From Eudoraea sp. (lineage in GTDB: Bacteria; Bacteroidota; Bacteroidia; Flavobacteriales; Flavobacteriaceae): 5,762 nt of DNA. The position numbers were made by a program, and so were the translations under genes. Shown piece by piece: positions 1 through 5,762 of the stretch (within the stretch, counting starts at the first letter, position 1; every line of letters starts with the position of its first letter). The notes under the pieces were generated by a model. That model made no database searches. It was not told where the DNA came from and was given only the letters and a program-made list of their open reading frames with translations. The stretch is taken from the NCBI GenBank assembly GCA_013042925.1, contig JABDPH010000419.1, forward strand, positions 1 to 5,762. Direction: 5' to 3'.

Positions 1-196
1 ATTAGGAAAGCTAAATTACCATTTCTTTTTTCATATAACAATGTCAAAAGCAACCTTTTTGGTATTAAAGCATCTCACGTATAAGTGTTCGTACTTAAAC
101 ACAAAATATTCCATCGTTCCAATGAACTTTGGGCAATGGTGACCACATCCTTTTAGGTTAATCTATGAAAGAGAAAATTACTAAGGAGTGGCCCCT
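1..196. other. Left-edge stretch without a convincing gene
   Basis: I see no supportable gene here. A plus-strand frame is open from base 2 to a TGA at 140-142 (a possible ATG at 41 would give 33 residues). A minus-strand frame overlaps it (ATG at 114-112, stop at 33-31, 27 residues). They contradict each other and neither translation resembles a family I know. Composition is AT-rich and typical of a spacer. No tRNA T-loop, rRNA or tmRNA signature was recognised. Because a plus-strand terminator follows at once (197-227), part of this stretch is probably the 3' untranslated end of a transcript that begins left of the window, or a small RNA. The sequence alone does not decide between these. 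Confidence 0.5.
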
Positions 197-227
197 AAAG
201 AGTCTTGAAAATTCAAGGCTCTTTTTT
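197..227 (+). terminator. Intrinsic terminator of an upstream transcript
   Basis: The arm at 197-209 pairs with 212-224, with one G-U wobble (T203 with G218) and a tiny AA-centred loop. In practice this is about a 12-bp stem with a 4-nt loop. The T run at 222-227 overlaps the end of the right arm. The T run lies on the plus strand only; the reverse direction has just TTT after the stem, so it should stop transcription arriving from the left. It insulates trhO from whatever precedes it. Confidence 0.85.
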
Positions 228-231
228 ATTG

Positions 232-241
232 GGAGCGCTCC
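232..241. repeat. 10-bp perfect GC-rich palindrome
   Basis: GGAGCGCTCC is its own reverse complement, and CGGCC follows directly, making a short GC-rich island in an otherwise very AT-rich spacer. It lies between the terminator at 197-227 and the trhO promoter. With no loop it would be a poor RNA hairpin, so a site for a dimeric DNA-binding protein is more plausible than an RNA structure. It could also be chance. Confidence 0.5.
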
Positions 242-290
242 GGCCTTTTAATATTTTGCATTATCACCCTCAAAATCAATTGGTTTTCTC

Positions 291-320
291 TTGTGCCAAA
301 GCGGAATATTTTTAATTTTG
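291..320 (+). promoter_or_regulatory. Bacteroidota-type promoter for trhO
   Basis: TTG at 291-293 and TAATTTTG at 313-320 match the TTG / TAnnTTTG consensus used by the primary sigma factor of Bacteroidota, separated by 19 nt, within the usual range. Transcription would start near 325-328, leaving a leader of about 30 nt before the ATG at 359. The leader is AT-rich and has no Shine-Dalgarno sequence, which is normal in this phylum. Confidence 0.7.
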
Positions 321-358
321 CATACTATTATTTATTTAAACTTAATAATTAGTATAGC

Positions 359-1390
359 ATGCAACTGTACAATACATTAAGTGCTAAAGAACGGGAGACC
401 CTTATTGAGGAAGCCGGAAAAGAACGTCTGACGATTTCTTTTTATAAGTACGCACATATTCTTAATCCAAAATTATTCAGGAATCATTTATTTATTCATT
501 GGAATGACCTGGATGTTCTGGGAAGGATCTATGTGGCGCCGGAAGGAATTAATGCCCAATTGTCTATTCCAGCAGATAATTTCGAAAAGTTCAAATCTCA
601 TTTAGATTCTATTACGTTTCTTGAAAATGTTCGCCTTAATATTGCGATAGAGCAGGAAAATAAGTCCTTTTTGAAACTCAAGATTAAGGTTCGAAAAAAA
701 ATTGTCGCCGATGGTTTAAATGATGCCACCTTCGATGTAACCAATAAAGGGATACATGTAGATGCCACACATTTTAACGAATTAATAGACGACCCGAATA
801 CGGTATTGGTTGATATGCGAAATCACTATGAAAGTGAAATTGGCCATTTTAAAAATGCAATTACACCCGATGTTGATACCTTCAGAGACTCATTAGATAT
901 TATAGAAAAGGATTTGTCTGACTACAAGGAAGATAAAAACCTGGTCATGTATTGTACCGGAGGAATCCGATGTGAAAAGGCGAGTGCCTACTATAGGCAT
1001 AAAGGGTTTAAAAATGTATTTCAACTTGAAGGAGGGATTATAGAGTATACCCGCCAGGTAAGAGCTAAGAATCTCGAAAATAAATTTCTAGGTAAAAATT
1101 TTGTATTTGATCACAGAAGAGGTGAACGAATTACAGAGGATATTATAGCGGTATGTCATCAATGTGGGGAATCTTGCGATACCCATGTTAACTGCGCCAA
1201 TGAGGCTTGCCATCTTCTTTTTATTCAATGCGAAGCTTGTGCAGATAAAATGAATAACTGTTGTTCGGACCACTGTAAAGAAATTCATGAATTACCTTTT
1301 GAAGAACAAAAAAAACTTAGAAAGGGGAAAGAGGTTAGTAATAAAATTTTCAAGAAAGGGAGATCAGAAGTATTGAAGTTTAAAAAATAA
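359..1390 (+). CDS. trhO: tRNA uridine(34) hydroxylase TrhO (rhodanese-related, YceA/UPF0176 family)
   Basis: TrhO uses molecular oxygen to hydroxylate uridine 34 in the tRNA anticodon, giving 5-hydroxyuridine, the base for further wobble modification. The 343-residue protein has about the usual length (E. coli TrhO is about 350) and aligns collinearly with it from memory. An N-terminal alpha/beta domain (about residues 24-115) carries the YVAPEGINAQ motif at 58-67. A rhodanese domain follows (about 130-235), with DMRNHYESE at 152-160 and the active-site loop CTGGIRC at 199-205, C199 being the expected catalytic cysteine. A C-terminal cysteine cluster has ten Cys between 266 and 306 (266, 269, 273, 279, 284, 291, 294, 301, 302, 306), standard for the long form of the family and probably metal-binding. 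The start at 359 lies just after a good promoter and gives a typical N-terminus. It seems monocistronic. Nothing is truncated. Confidence 0.95.
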   Translation: MQLYNTLSAKERETLIEEAGKERLTISFYKYAHILNPKLFRNHLFIHWNDLDVLGRIYVAPEGINAQLSIPADNFEKFKSHLDSITFLENVRLNIAIEQENKSFLKLKIKVRKKIVADGLNDATFDVTNKGIHVDATHFNELIDDPNTVLVDMRNHYESEIGHFKNAITPDVDTFRDSLDIIEKDLSDYKEDKNLVMYCTGGIRCEKASAYYRHKGFKNVFQLEGGIIEYTRQVRAKNLENKFLGKNFVFDHRRGERITEDIIAVCHQCGESCDTHVNCANEACHLLFIQCEACADKMNNCCSDHCKEIHELPFEEQKKLRKGKEVSNKIFKKGRSEVLKFKK

Positions 1391-1503
1391 CCCTGCATAC
1401 TTTTTGCCTACTATAATTCAGAAAATTTACACACTTCTTTTTTAAATTTTTCTTCTTTGTTATAAAATGAGAAGATAGATTAATTTCTCACGATATTTCA
1501 CAC

Positions 1504-1534
1504 TTTCCATCGGAGCAAAAAAGTACTATCTTTA
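1504..1534 (+). promoter_or_regulatory. Probable promoter of the ricT-gldH-PBP1A operon
   Basis: TATCTTTA at 1527-1534 differs from TAnnTTTG only at the last base. TTTC at 1504-1507 sits 19 nt upstream in the -33 position and is one base from TTTG. Transcription would start near 1540 and give a leader of about 65 nt that contains the stem-loop at 1561-1591. No intrinsic terminator separates trhO from this site, so some read-through from trhO is possible. Confidence 0.5.
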
Positions 1535-1560
1535 CCTTCAATAATTATTTATGAACCTTT

Positions 1561-1591
1561 TTTAGCAGATCCAATTTTTGGTTTTGCTAAA
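1561..1591 (+). promoter_or_regulatory. Leader stem-loop before ricT
   Basis: TTTAGCA (1561-1567) pairs with TGCTAAA (1585-1591), and inside it CCAA (1571-1574) pairs with TTGG (1578-1581) around a TTT loop. The 3x3 stretch between them adds one G-U and one A-T pair, leaving a single T-T mismatch in a 14-position helix. No T run follows, so it is not a terminator. It ends 14 nt before the ricT ATG, close enough to affect ribosome access. A four-codon frame, ATG at 1551 to TAG at 1563-1565 (MNLF), runs into its left arm. The structure is seen in the sequence; a regulatory role is inference. Confidence 0.5.
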
Positions 1592-1605
1592 TCAAGATAT
1601 AAAAT

Positions 1606-2769
1606 ATGGGTTGTAACAGTTGTTCAACCGGCAAGGATGGGCAGCCGCGTGGATGCAAAAATAATGGGACTTGCGGCACAGATAGCTGCAATAAATTGAC
1701 TGTATTTGACTGGCTTTCTAACATGTCTCTGCCAAGTGGTTCTCAGCCATTTGATTGTGTTGAAATTCGATTTAAAAATAGTAGAAAAGAGTTTTTCAGA
1801 AACACAGAAAACCTTTCTTTATCCATAGGTGATATCGTCGCTACCCAGGCTAAATCTGGCCATGACATTGGCATTGTTACATTAACCGGAGAATTAGTTA
1901 AAGTTCAGATGAAGCGAAAAAAGGTTTCCGATTCTCAGGATGAAATCCCGAAACTTTATCGCAAGGCAACTCAAAAAGATATAGACAAATGGCAGCGATG
2001 CAGGGATAAAGAAGAAGAGATAAAGAAACGCTCTCGTGAAATGGCAATTTTGTTAAAATTACAAATGAAAATCTCAGATGTAGAATTTCAGGGAGATGGT
2101 TCAAAAGCAACTTTTTACTATACGGCAGAAGAACGTGTTGATTTCAGACAATTGATTAAGGATATGGCTAAGGCCTTCGGCATTCGCATAGAAATGAGAC
2201 AAATTGGGTATAGGCAAGAAGCACAGCGTTTAGGAGGTATTGGTTCTTGCGGCAGGGAATTATGTTGCTCAACCTGGTTGTCAGATTTCCGTTCGGTAAG
2301 TACTTCCGCGGCACGTTATCAACAGCTTTCACTTAATCCTCAAAAGTTAGCCGGCCAATGTGGGAAATTGAAATGTTGTTTAAATTATGAGTTGGATCTT
2401 TATTTAGAAGCTCTGGAAGATTTTCCTTCTCAGGACAGCAAGTTATTCACCGAAAAAGGAATAGCCTTTTGTCAAAAAACAGACATTTTTAAAGGGCTAT
2501 TGTGGTACTCCTATAAGGATGATCCTTCTAATTGGCATATACTCACAAAAGAACAGGTTCAGGAGATATTGGATAAGAATAAAGTTAAAAAACCTGTAGC
2601 GAGCCTTGAGGAGTTTGCCGTTGAAAACATTGAGGATGAAAAGTTGATCTTTGAAAATGTTGTAGGGCAAGATAGTCTCACCCGGTTCGATCGTCCGAAG
2701 CGGAAAAATAAGAGAAGCAAGAGTAAAAAGAGAAGGAATAACAGAAAAAGACCTGCTAAAAATGCCTAA
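1606..2769 (+). CDS. ricT: RicT/YaaT-like PSP1-domain protein (predicted RNA-maturation factor)
   Basis: This is a PSP1-family protein related to Bacillus subtilis RicT (YaaT), a cytoplasmic iron-sulfur protein that works with RicA and RicF to steer RNase Y-dependent mRNA maturation. Visible features: a Cys-rich N-terminal segment (C3, C6, C17, C23, C28); a PSP1 core from about 50 to 265 with the GDIVAT and GHDIGIV motifs at 75-91; then GGIGSCGRELCC (210-221) and QCGKLKCC (251-258). The last two each hold a CX4CC motif (C215/C220/C221 and C252/C257/C258), the likely cluster ligands. A C-terminal extension ends in a strongly basic tail, 15 Lys/Arg in residues 363-387. At 387 residues it is about 110 longer than the Bacillus protein. 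The MGC start is typical of Bacteroidota members. Its stop overlaps the gldH start by 8 nt. Family assignment is firm; the RNA role is known from Bacillus and only inferred here. Confidence 0.88.
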   Translation: MGCNSCSTGKDGQPRGCKNNGTCGTDSCNKLTVFDWLSNMSLPSGSQPFDCVEIRFKNSRKEFFRNTENLSLSIGDIVATQAKSGHDIGIVTLTGELVKVQMKRKKVSDSQDEIPKLYRKATQKDIDKWQRCRDKEEEIKKRSREMAILLKLQMKISDVEFQGDGSKATFYYTAEERVDFRQLIKDMAKAFGIRIEMRQIGYRQEAQRLGGIGSCGRELCCSTWLSDFRSVSTSAARYQQLSLNPQKLAGQCGKLKCCLNYELDLYLEALEDFPSQDSKLFTEKGIAFCQKTDIFKGLLWYSYKDDPSNWHILTKEQVQEILDKNKVKKPVASLEEFAVENIEDEKLIFENVVGQDSLTRFDRPKRKNKRSKSKKRRNNRKRPAKNA

Positions 2770-3244
2770 GAGGATTTTCTATTCAATTTTGGTTTTATTT
2801 ATTTGGGCATGTAATAATAAGCTGATTCATTCAGAATTTCAGCCAAATCCTGGTGCAATATGGGCCAAAAGTGATACTAAGGAATTCAGTTTCACAGAAA
2901 ATGACACCATTAACGCAAAAGACATATTTATTTCTATAAGAAATGATGATACTTTTCCTTACAGCAATTTATTTTTAATAGCAGATCTCAAATACCCAAA
3001 TGGCGATGTCCAAAGGGATACTCTGGAGTATGAAATGGCTATGCCAGATGGAAAATGGTTAGGGAAAGGATATGGTAGTATAAAAGAAAATAAACTTTGG
3101 TATAAGGAAAACATCATTTTTCCCGTTAAGGGCGTATATACTTTACAAATTTCCCATGCTATGCGTAAAAATGGAAACGCAGATGGGATCATGGAACTGG
3201 AAGGCATCACTGATGTTGGTTTCTTAATTGAAAAGCGTAAATAA
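2762..3244 (+). CDS. gldH: Gliding-motility lipoprotein GldH
   Basis: GldH is a lipoprotein required for gliding in Flavobacterium johnsoniae; homologues also occur in non-gliding Bacteroidota. The 160-residue product starts with a basic, then hydrophobic signal peptide (1-16) and a lipobox IWAC ending at C17, the predicted lipidated residue. Trp at -2 of the lipobox is unusual. The mature domain looks beta-rich and carries segments I recognise from the family: NDDTFPYSNLFL (61-72), DTLEYEMAMPDG (86-97), KLWYKE (111-116), HAMRKN (132-137) and EGITDVGF (147-154). Residues after C17 (NNKLI) are not acidic, so they do not match the Bacteroidota surface-export signal, and a periplasm-facing lipoprotein is more likely. 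The start overlaps the ricT stop by 8 nt, suggesting translational coupling. The next gene begins 3 nt after the stop. Whether this organism glides cannot be told from this window. Confidence 0.88.
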   Translation: MPKRIFYSILVLFIWACNNKLIHSEFQPNPGAIWAKSDTKEFSFTENDTINAKDIFISIRNDDTFPYSNLFLIADLKYPNGDVQRDTLEYEMAMPDGKWLGKGYGSIKENKLWYKENIIFPVKGVYTLQISHAMRKNGNADGIMELEGITDVGFLIEKRK

Positions 3245-3247
3245 GTT

Positions 3248-5602
3248 ATGGCAAAAGCCCGGAAAAAAAATGTTTCTTCCAATTTTTCTAAGTTTATAAA
3301 ATGGTTTTGGATCCTGTTTGCTTCAGGACTATTTATGATTTTTTTAATCTTTCTTCTGGCTTCATGGGGGTTTTTTGGAGAAATGCCAACTTTTGAACGA
3401 CTAGAAAATCCGCAAACAAATTTAGCTACAGAGATCATCTCTTCAGATGGTAAAACCCTTGGAAAGTTTTATTTAGATGATAACAGAACTCCGGTTTCTT
3501 ATGATGAGTTACCCGAAAATTTGGTTAATGCGCTAGTTGCAACAGAAGATGCAAGATATTTTGAACATTCTGGAATAGACGCAAGAGGCACTTTGAGAGC
3601 AATGGTATTTCTTGGAAAGAGAGGGGGAGCCAGTACCATTTCTCAGCAGTTGTCTAAATTATTATTTACCAAACGAATATCTGGCGGGGTCCCTGGCAGG
3701 ATCATTCAAAAAGTAAAGGAATGGGTAATCGCCATACGTCTGGAAAGACAATATACCAAGGAAGAGATTATTGCTTGGTATTTAAACACCTATGACTTTA
3801 TAAATAATGCTGATGGAATACGTTCTGCATCAAGAATTTATTTTGGTAAGGAGCCTAAAGATCTTAGGACCGAGGAGTCTGCAGTATTGGTAGGGATGCT
3901 AAAAAATTCTTCGCTGTATAATCCTCTACGAAGAGAAGAACTCGTATTAAACAGACGTAATACCGTACTGGGGCAAATGGCCAAATACGATTTTATTATG
4001 GAAGAAGAGAAAGATTCTCTACAGGATTTAAAAATGGATATAAATTTCACACCTGAATCTCATAGAGATGGCTTAGCTACCTATTTTAGAATGTATTTAC
4101 AAGGGTTTCTTAATGATTGGATTGACAAAAACCCAAGACCGGCAGCTGAAGGTGAAAGAGACCGATGGAATATATATTTAGACGGTCTTAAAGTATATAC
4201 CACTGTTGATTACCGTATGCAGAAAAATGCAGAAGATGCGGTTAAGGAACATATGAAGAGACTTCAAAAAGAATTTTTTCATCAAAATACACCGGAAAGA
4301 AATAGTACAGCTCCATTTCTGGAACTGAATACCGAAGAGATAGACCGAATTATGGAGCGGGCTATGAAAACTTCTGAACGTTGGCGTATCATGAAGGCCG
4401 ATGGTAAATCTGAAAAAGAGATCAGGGCTTCGTTTAAGGAAAAAACTGAAATGACGGTATTTGACTGGAATAAGGAAACCCAGGAGAAGGATACGATTAT
4501 GACCCCTTTAGATTCCATAAGGTATTATAAAACCTTTTTAAGGGCTGCAATGATGTCAATGGAGCCCCAAACAGGTCACGTTAAAGCGTGGGTAGGCGGA
4601 CTAAACTATAAACATTTTCAATACGACAATGTTATCCAGGGAGCAAGACAGGCCGGTTCAACCTTTAAGCCATTTGTATATGCCGCTGCTATAGATCAAT
4701 TAAGATTATCCCCCTGTGACTCACTGCCTGATAGTCAATATTGTATTGAAGCAGGAAAACATGGCAATCCGGAGCCTTGGTGTCCCAAGAATGCCGATGG
4801 TAAATATTCCGGAAATATGTATACATTAAAACGAGCCCTTGCAAACTCGGTGAACTCAGTTACTGCACAATTAATTGACAGGGTAGGGCCAAAACCCGTA
4901 GTAGCGATTGCTAAGGACCTTGGAATAAAAGGAGAAATGCTTGAGGTGCCTTCAATTGCCTTGGGAACCCCTGATCTTAATGTATATGAAATGGTAGGGG
5001 CTTATGGGACTTTCGTTAATCAAGGGGTTTTTGTTAAGCCGGTTATGGTTACCAGGATAGAAGATAAGAATGGCACAGTACTATATGAATATGTTCCCGA
5101 AACAAAAGATGTACTAAGCAAAGAGGTAGCCTATGCAATGGTAAATTTAATGGAAGGCGTTACAAGAGGCGGCTCAGGGACCAGGTTAAGGCATTCTTCG
5201 AATATAGACCAAACGGTATATAAAGAAATAATCACAGGTTATCCATATGAGTTTACGAACCCGATTGCCGGTAAAACGGGAACAACACAAAATCAAAGTG
5301 ACGGCTGGTTTATGGGAATGGTACCCAATCTCGTGACCGGCGTATGGGTGGGAGGTGACGAACGGTCCGTACATTTTAAAACAATAAATTATGGCCAGGG
5401 AGCTTCAATGGCATTGCCCATCTGGGCTTTATACATGAAAAGTAATTATGCAGATGAGGAATTGGGAATTTCTATGGAGGAATTTCCGGAACCGGAAGAA
5501 CTTACAATAAGTGTCGATTGCTCAAAAGAAACTGATGAAACAATTGAGAAAGATAAACTCGATGATGATCTGGATGATGACCTCGATGATTTGGATTTTT
5601 AA
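3248..5602 (+). CDS. mrcA: Class A penicillin-binding protein 1A (bifunctional peptidoglycan synthase)
   Basis: It polymerises lipid II into glycan strands and cross-links them on the periplasmic side of the inner membrane. The 784 residues show a basic cytoplasmic start and one membrane anchor at about 17-43. The GT51 glycosyltransferase domain (about 60-235) has ATEDARYFEHSG (98-109, catalytic E100), GGASTISQQL (126-135), second glutamate E158 and KEEIIAWYLN (171-180). The transpeptidase domain starts near GLKVYTT (313-319) and has the three active-site motifs STFK (471-474, nucleophile S471), SVN (534-536) and KTGT (676-679). All catalytic residues I can check are present, so both activities should be intact. 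About 90 charged residues (about 341-430) are inserted in the early transpeptidase region. The protein ends in an Asp/Leu tail (771-784). It is the last operon gene, 3 nt after gldH. mrcA is the conventional name; ponA is also used. Confidence 0.95.
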   Translation: MAKARKKNVSSNFSKFIKWFWILFASGLFMIFLIFLLASWGFFGEMPTFERLENPQTNLATEIISSDGKTLGKFYLDDNRTPVSYDELPENLVNALVATEDARYFEHSGIDARGTLRAMVFLGKRGGASTISQQLSKLLFTKRISGGVPGRIIQKVKEWVIAIRLERQYTKEEIIAWYLNTYDFINNADGIRSASRIYFGKEPKDLRTEESAVLVGMLKNSSLYNPLRREELVLNRRNTVLGQMAKYDFIMEEEKDSLQDLKMDINFTPESHRDGLATYFRMYLQGFLNDWIDKNPRPAAEGERDRWNIYLDGLKVYTTVDYRMQKNAEDAVKEHMKRLQKEFFHQNTPERNSTAPFLELNTEEIDRIMERAMKTSERWRIMKADGKSEKEIRASFKEKTEMTVFDWNKETQEKDTIMTPLDSIRYYKTFLRAAMMSMEPQTGHVKAWVGGLNYKHFQYDNVIQGARQAGSTFKPFVYAAAIDQLRLSPCDSLPDSQYCIEAGKHGNPEPWCPKNADGKYSGNMYTLKRALANSVNSVTAQLIDRVGPKPVVAIAKDLGIKGEMLEVPSIALGTPDLNVYEMVGAYGTFVNQGVFVKPVMVTRIEDKNGTVLYEYVPETKDVLSKEVAYAMVNLMEGVTRGGSGTRLRHSSNIDQTVYKEIITGYPYEFTNPIAGKTGTTQNQSDGWFMGMVPNLVTGVWVGGDERSVHFKTINYGQGASMALPIWALYMKSNYADEELGISMEEFPEPEELTISVDCSKETDETIEKDKLDDDLDDDLDDLDF
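5558..5596 (+). repeat. Degenerate GAT-rich codon repeat encoding the acidic tail
   Basis: The last 14 codons of the penicillin-binding protein gene encode LDDDLDDDLDDLDF through a run of GAT/GAC codons punctuated by varied Leu codons (CTC, CTG, CTC, TTG). The tract looks like an imperfect 12-bp tandem unit (one Leu codon plus three Asp codons) that shortens towards the stop. Varied synonymous codons argue that the acidic protein sequence is kept rather than being a fresh slippage product. Confidence 0.6.
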
Positions 5603-5643
5603 TAATTATCAATACTTTTTAAGATATTTCGTTTTAAACTAAT

Positions 5644-5667
5644 CCCGCTAAAAAGCGGGTTTTTTTT
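5644..5667 (+). terminator. Intrinsic terminator of the ricT-gldH-PBP1A operon
   Basis: CCCGCT (5644-5649) pairs perfectly with AGCGGG (5654-5659) around an AAAA loop, followed at once by eight T (5660-5667). It lies 42 nt after the stop of the penicillin-binding protein gene. It is a textbook plus-strand terminator and separates the operon from the gene starting at 5719. Confidence 0.92.
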
Positions 5668-5718
5668 ATTTAAAAATGTATTTTAGTAGCTATAGGAAAT
5701 AACCATATTTATTAGCTT

Positions 5719-5762
5719 ATGATACGTAAAACGGTGGCCAATGTGGAGGAGGCATTACTTGG
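5719..5762 (+). CDS. Start of a probable 3-oxoacid CoA-transferase subunit A (partial, runs off the window)
   Basis: Only 14 complete codons are visible, reading MIRKTVANVEEALL, plus two bases of a Gly-type codon. This matches the start I recall for the A subunit of 3-oxoacid (succinyl-CoA:acetoacetate) CoA-transferase in Bacteroidota (MI-K-V--VEEAL-G), an enzyme that moves CoA between succinate and acetoacetate in ketone-body and fatty-acid use. The diagnostic glycine-rich motif would lie beyond the edge, so this is a tentative call. The start follows a strong terminator by about 50 nt, so the gene should have its own promoter, but I found no convincing TAnnTTTG site in 5668-5718. The nearest purine-rich stretch (AGGAAA, 5694-5699) is too far from the ATG to be a normal ribosome binding site. 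Confidence 0.45.
   Translation, partial: MIRKTVANVEEALL

Noticed and set aside
2..142. Plus-strand open frame from the left edge (46 codons; ATG at 41) and an overlapping minus-strand 27-residue frame (114-31)
   Set aside because: Both are short, they lie antisense to each other, neither translation resembles a known family, and the DNA has spacer-like composition. One could be the end of a real gene, but nothing supports it.
183..195. AGGAGTGGCCCCT as a second hairpin before the left terminator
   Set aside because: The arms pair only with a mismatch and too few bases; there is no supporting context.
1420..1475. Possible terminator for trhO: AT-rich inverted repeat 1420-1428 / 1444-1453 and TCTTCT (1451-1456) / AGAAGA (1470-1475)
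   Set aside because: The first stem is nearly all A-T with a bulge, the second has a 13-nt loop, and neither is followed by a clean T run. I do not call a terminator here.
2959..3438. 159-codon minus-strand frame across the gldH / PBP1A junction
   Set aside because: It lies antisense to two well-supported genes, its translation is Ser/Phe/Ile-rich as expected of a shadow frame, and it matches no family I know.
5668..5718. Promoter for the partial gene at 5719 (TATTTTAG or TATTTATT as -7 elements)
   Set aside because: Each misses key positions of TAnnTTTG, there is no TTG at the proper distance, and one would leave almost no leader.
1..5762. Mobile element, CRISPR array, defence or other novel multi-gene system
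   Set aside because: No transposase, integrase, spaced direct repeats, target-site duplications or unfamiliar gene cluster were seen. All full-length genes belong to recognised, conserved families in an expected order.

Overview
The window looks like an ordinary chromosomal housekeeping segment from a member of the phylum Bacteroidota, most likely the family Flavobacteriaceae. Three things point there: a low-GC genome with very AT-rich intergenic DNA, promoter-like sites of the Bacteroidota type (TTG, about 19 nt, TAnnTTTG) with no obvious Shine-Dalgarno sequences, and the gene order ricT - gldH - penicillin-binding protein 1A. GldH is a gliding-motility lipoprotein known from this phylum. 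The assignment comes from protein resemblance and gene content recalled from knowledge, not from a database search.

Layout, all genes on the + strand. Positions 1-358 hold no convincing gene. They contain an intrinsic terminator (197-227) for a transcript arriving from the left, a 10-bp GC-rich palindrome (232-241), and a good promoter (291-320) for the first gene. trhO (359-1390) encodes the tRNA U34 hydroxylase. A 215-nt gap follows, with a probable promoter (1504-1534) and a leader stem-loop (1561-1591) just ahead of ricT. ricT (1606-2769), gldH (2762-3244) and a class A penicillin-binding protein gene (3248-5602) are packed with an 8-nt overlap and then a 3-nt gap, so they almost certainly form one operon, closed by a strong intrinsic terminator (5644-5667). 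The last 44 bases start another gene that resembles subunit A of a 3-oxoacid CoA-transferase.

Functionally, trhO acts on tRNA wobble modification and appears to be its own transcription unit. The ricT operon joins a predicted RNA-processing factor, an envelope lipoprotein of the gliding apparatus and a bifunctional peptidoglycan synthase. Two of the three products act at the cell envelope. Why an RNA-maturation factor travels with them is the most interesting biological question here. I found no mobile element, CRISPR array, tRNA, rRNA, defence system or frank pseudogene, and I do not think the window holds a new system. The points worth a second look are the ricT leader hairpin, lineage-type extensions of RicT and the penicillin-binding protein, and the orphan terminator at the left edge.
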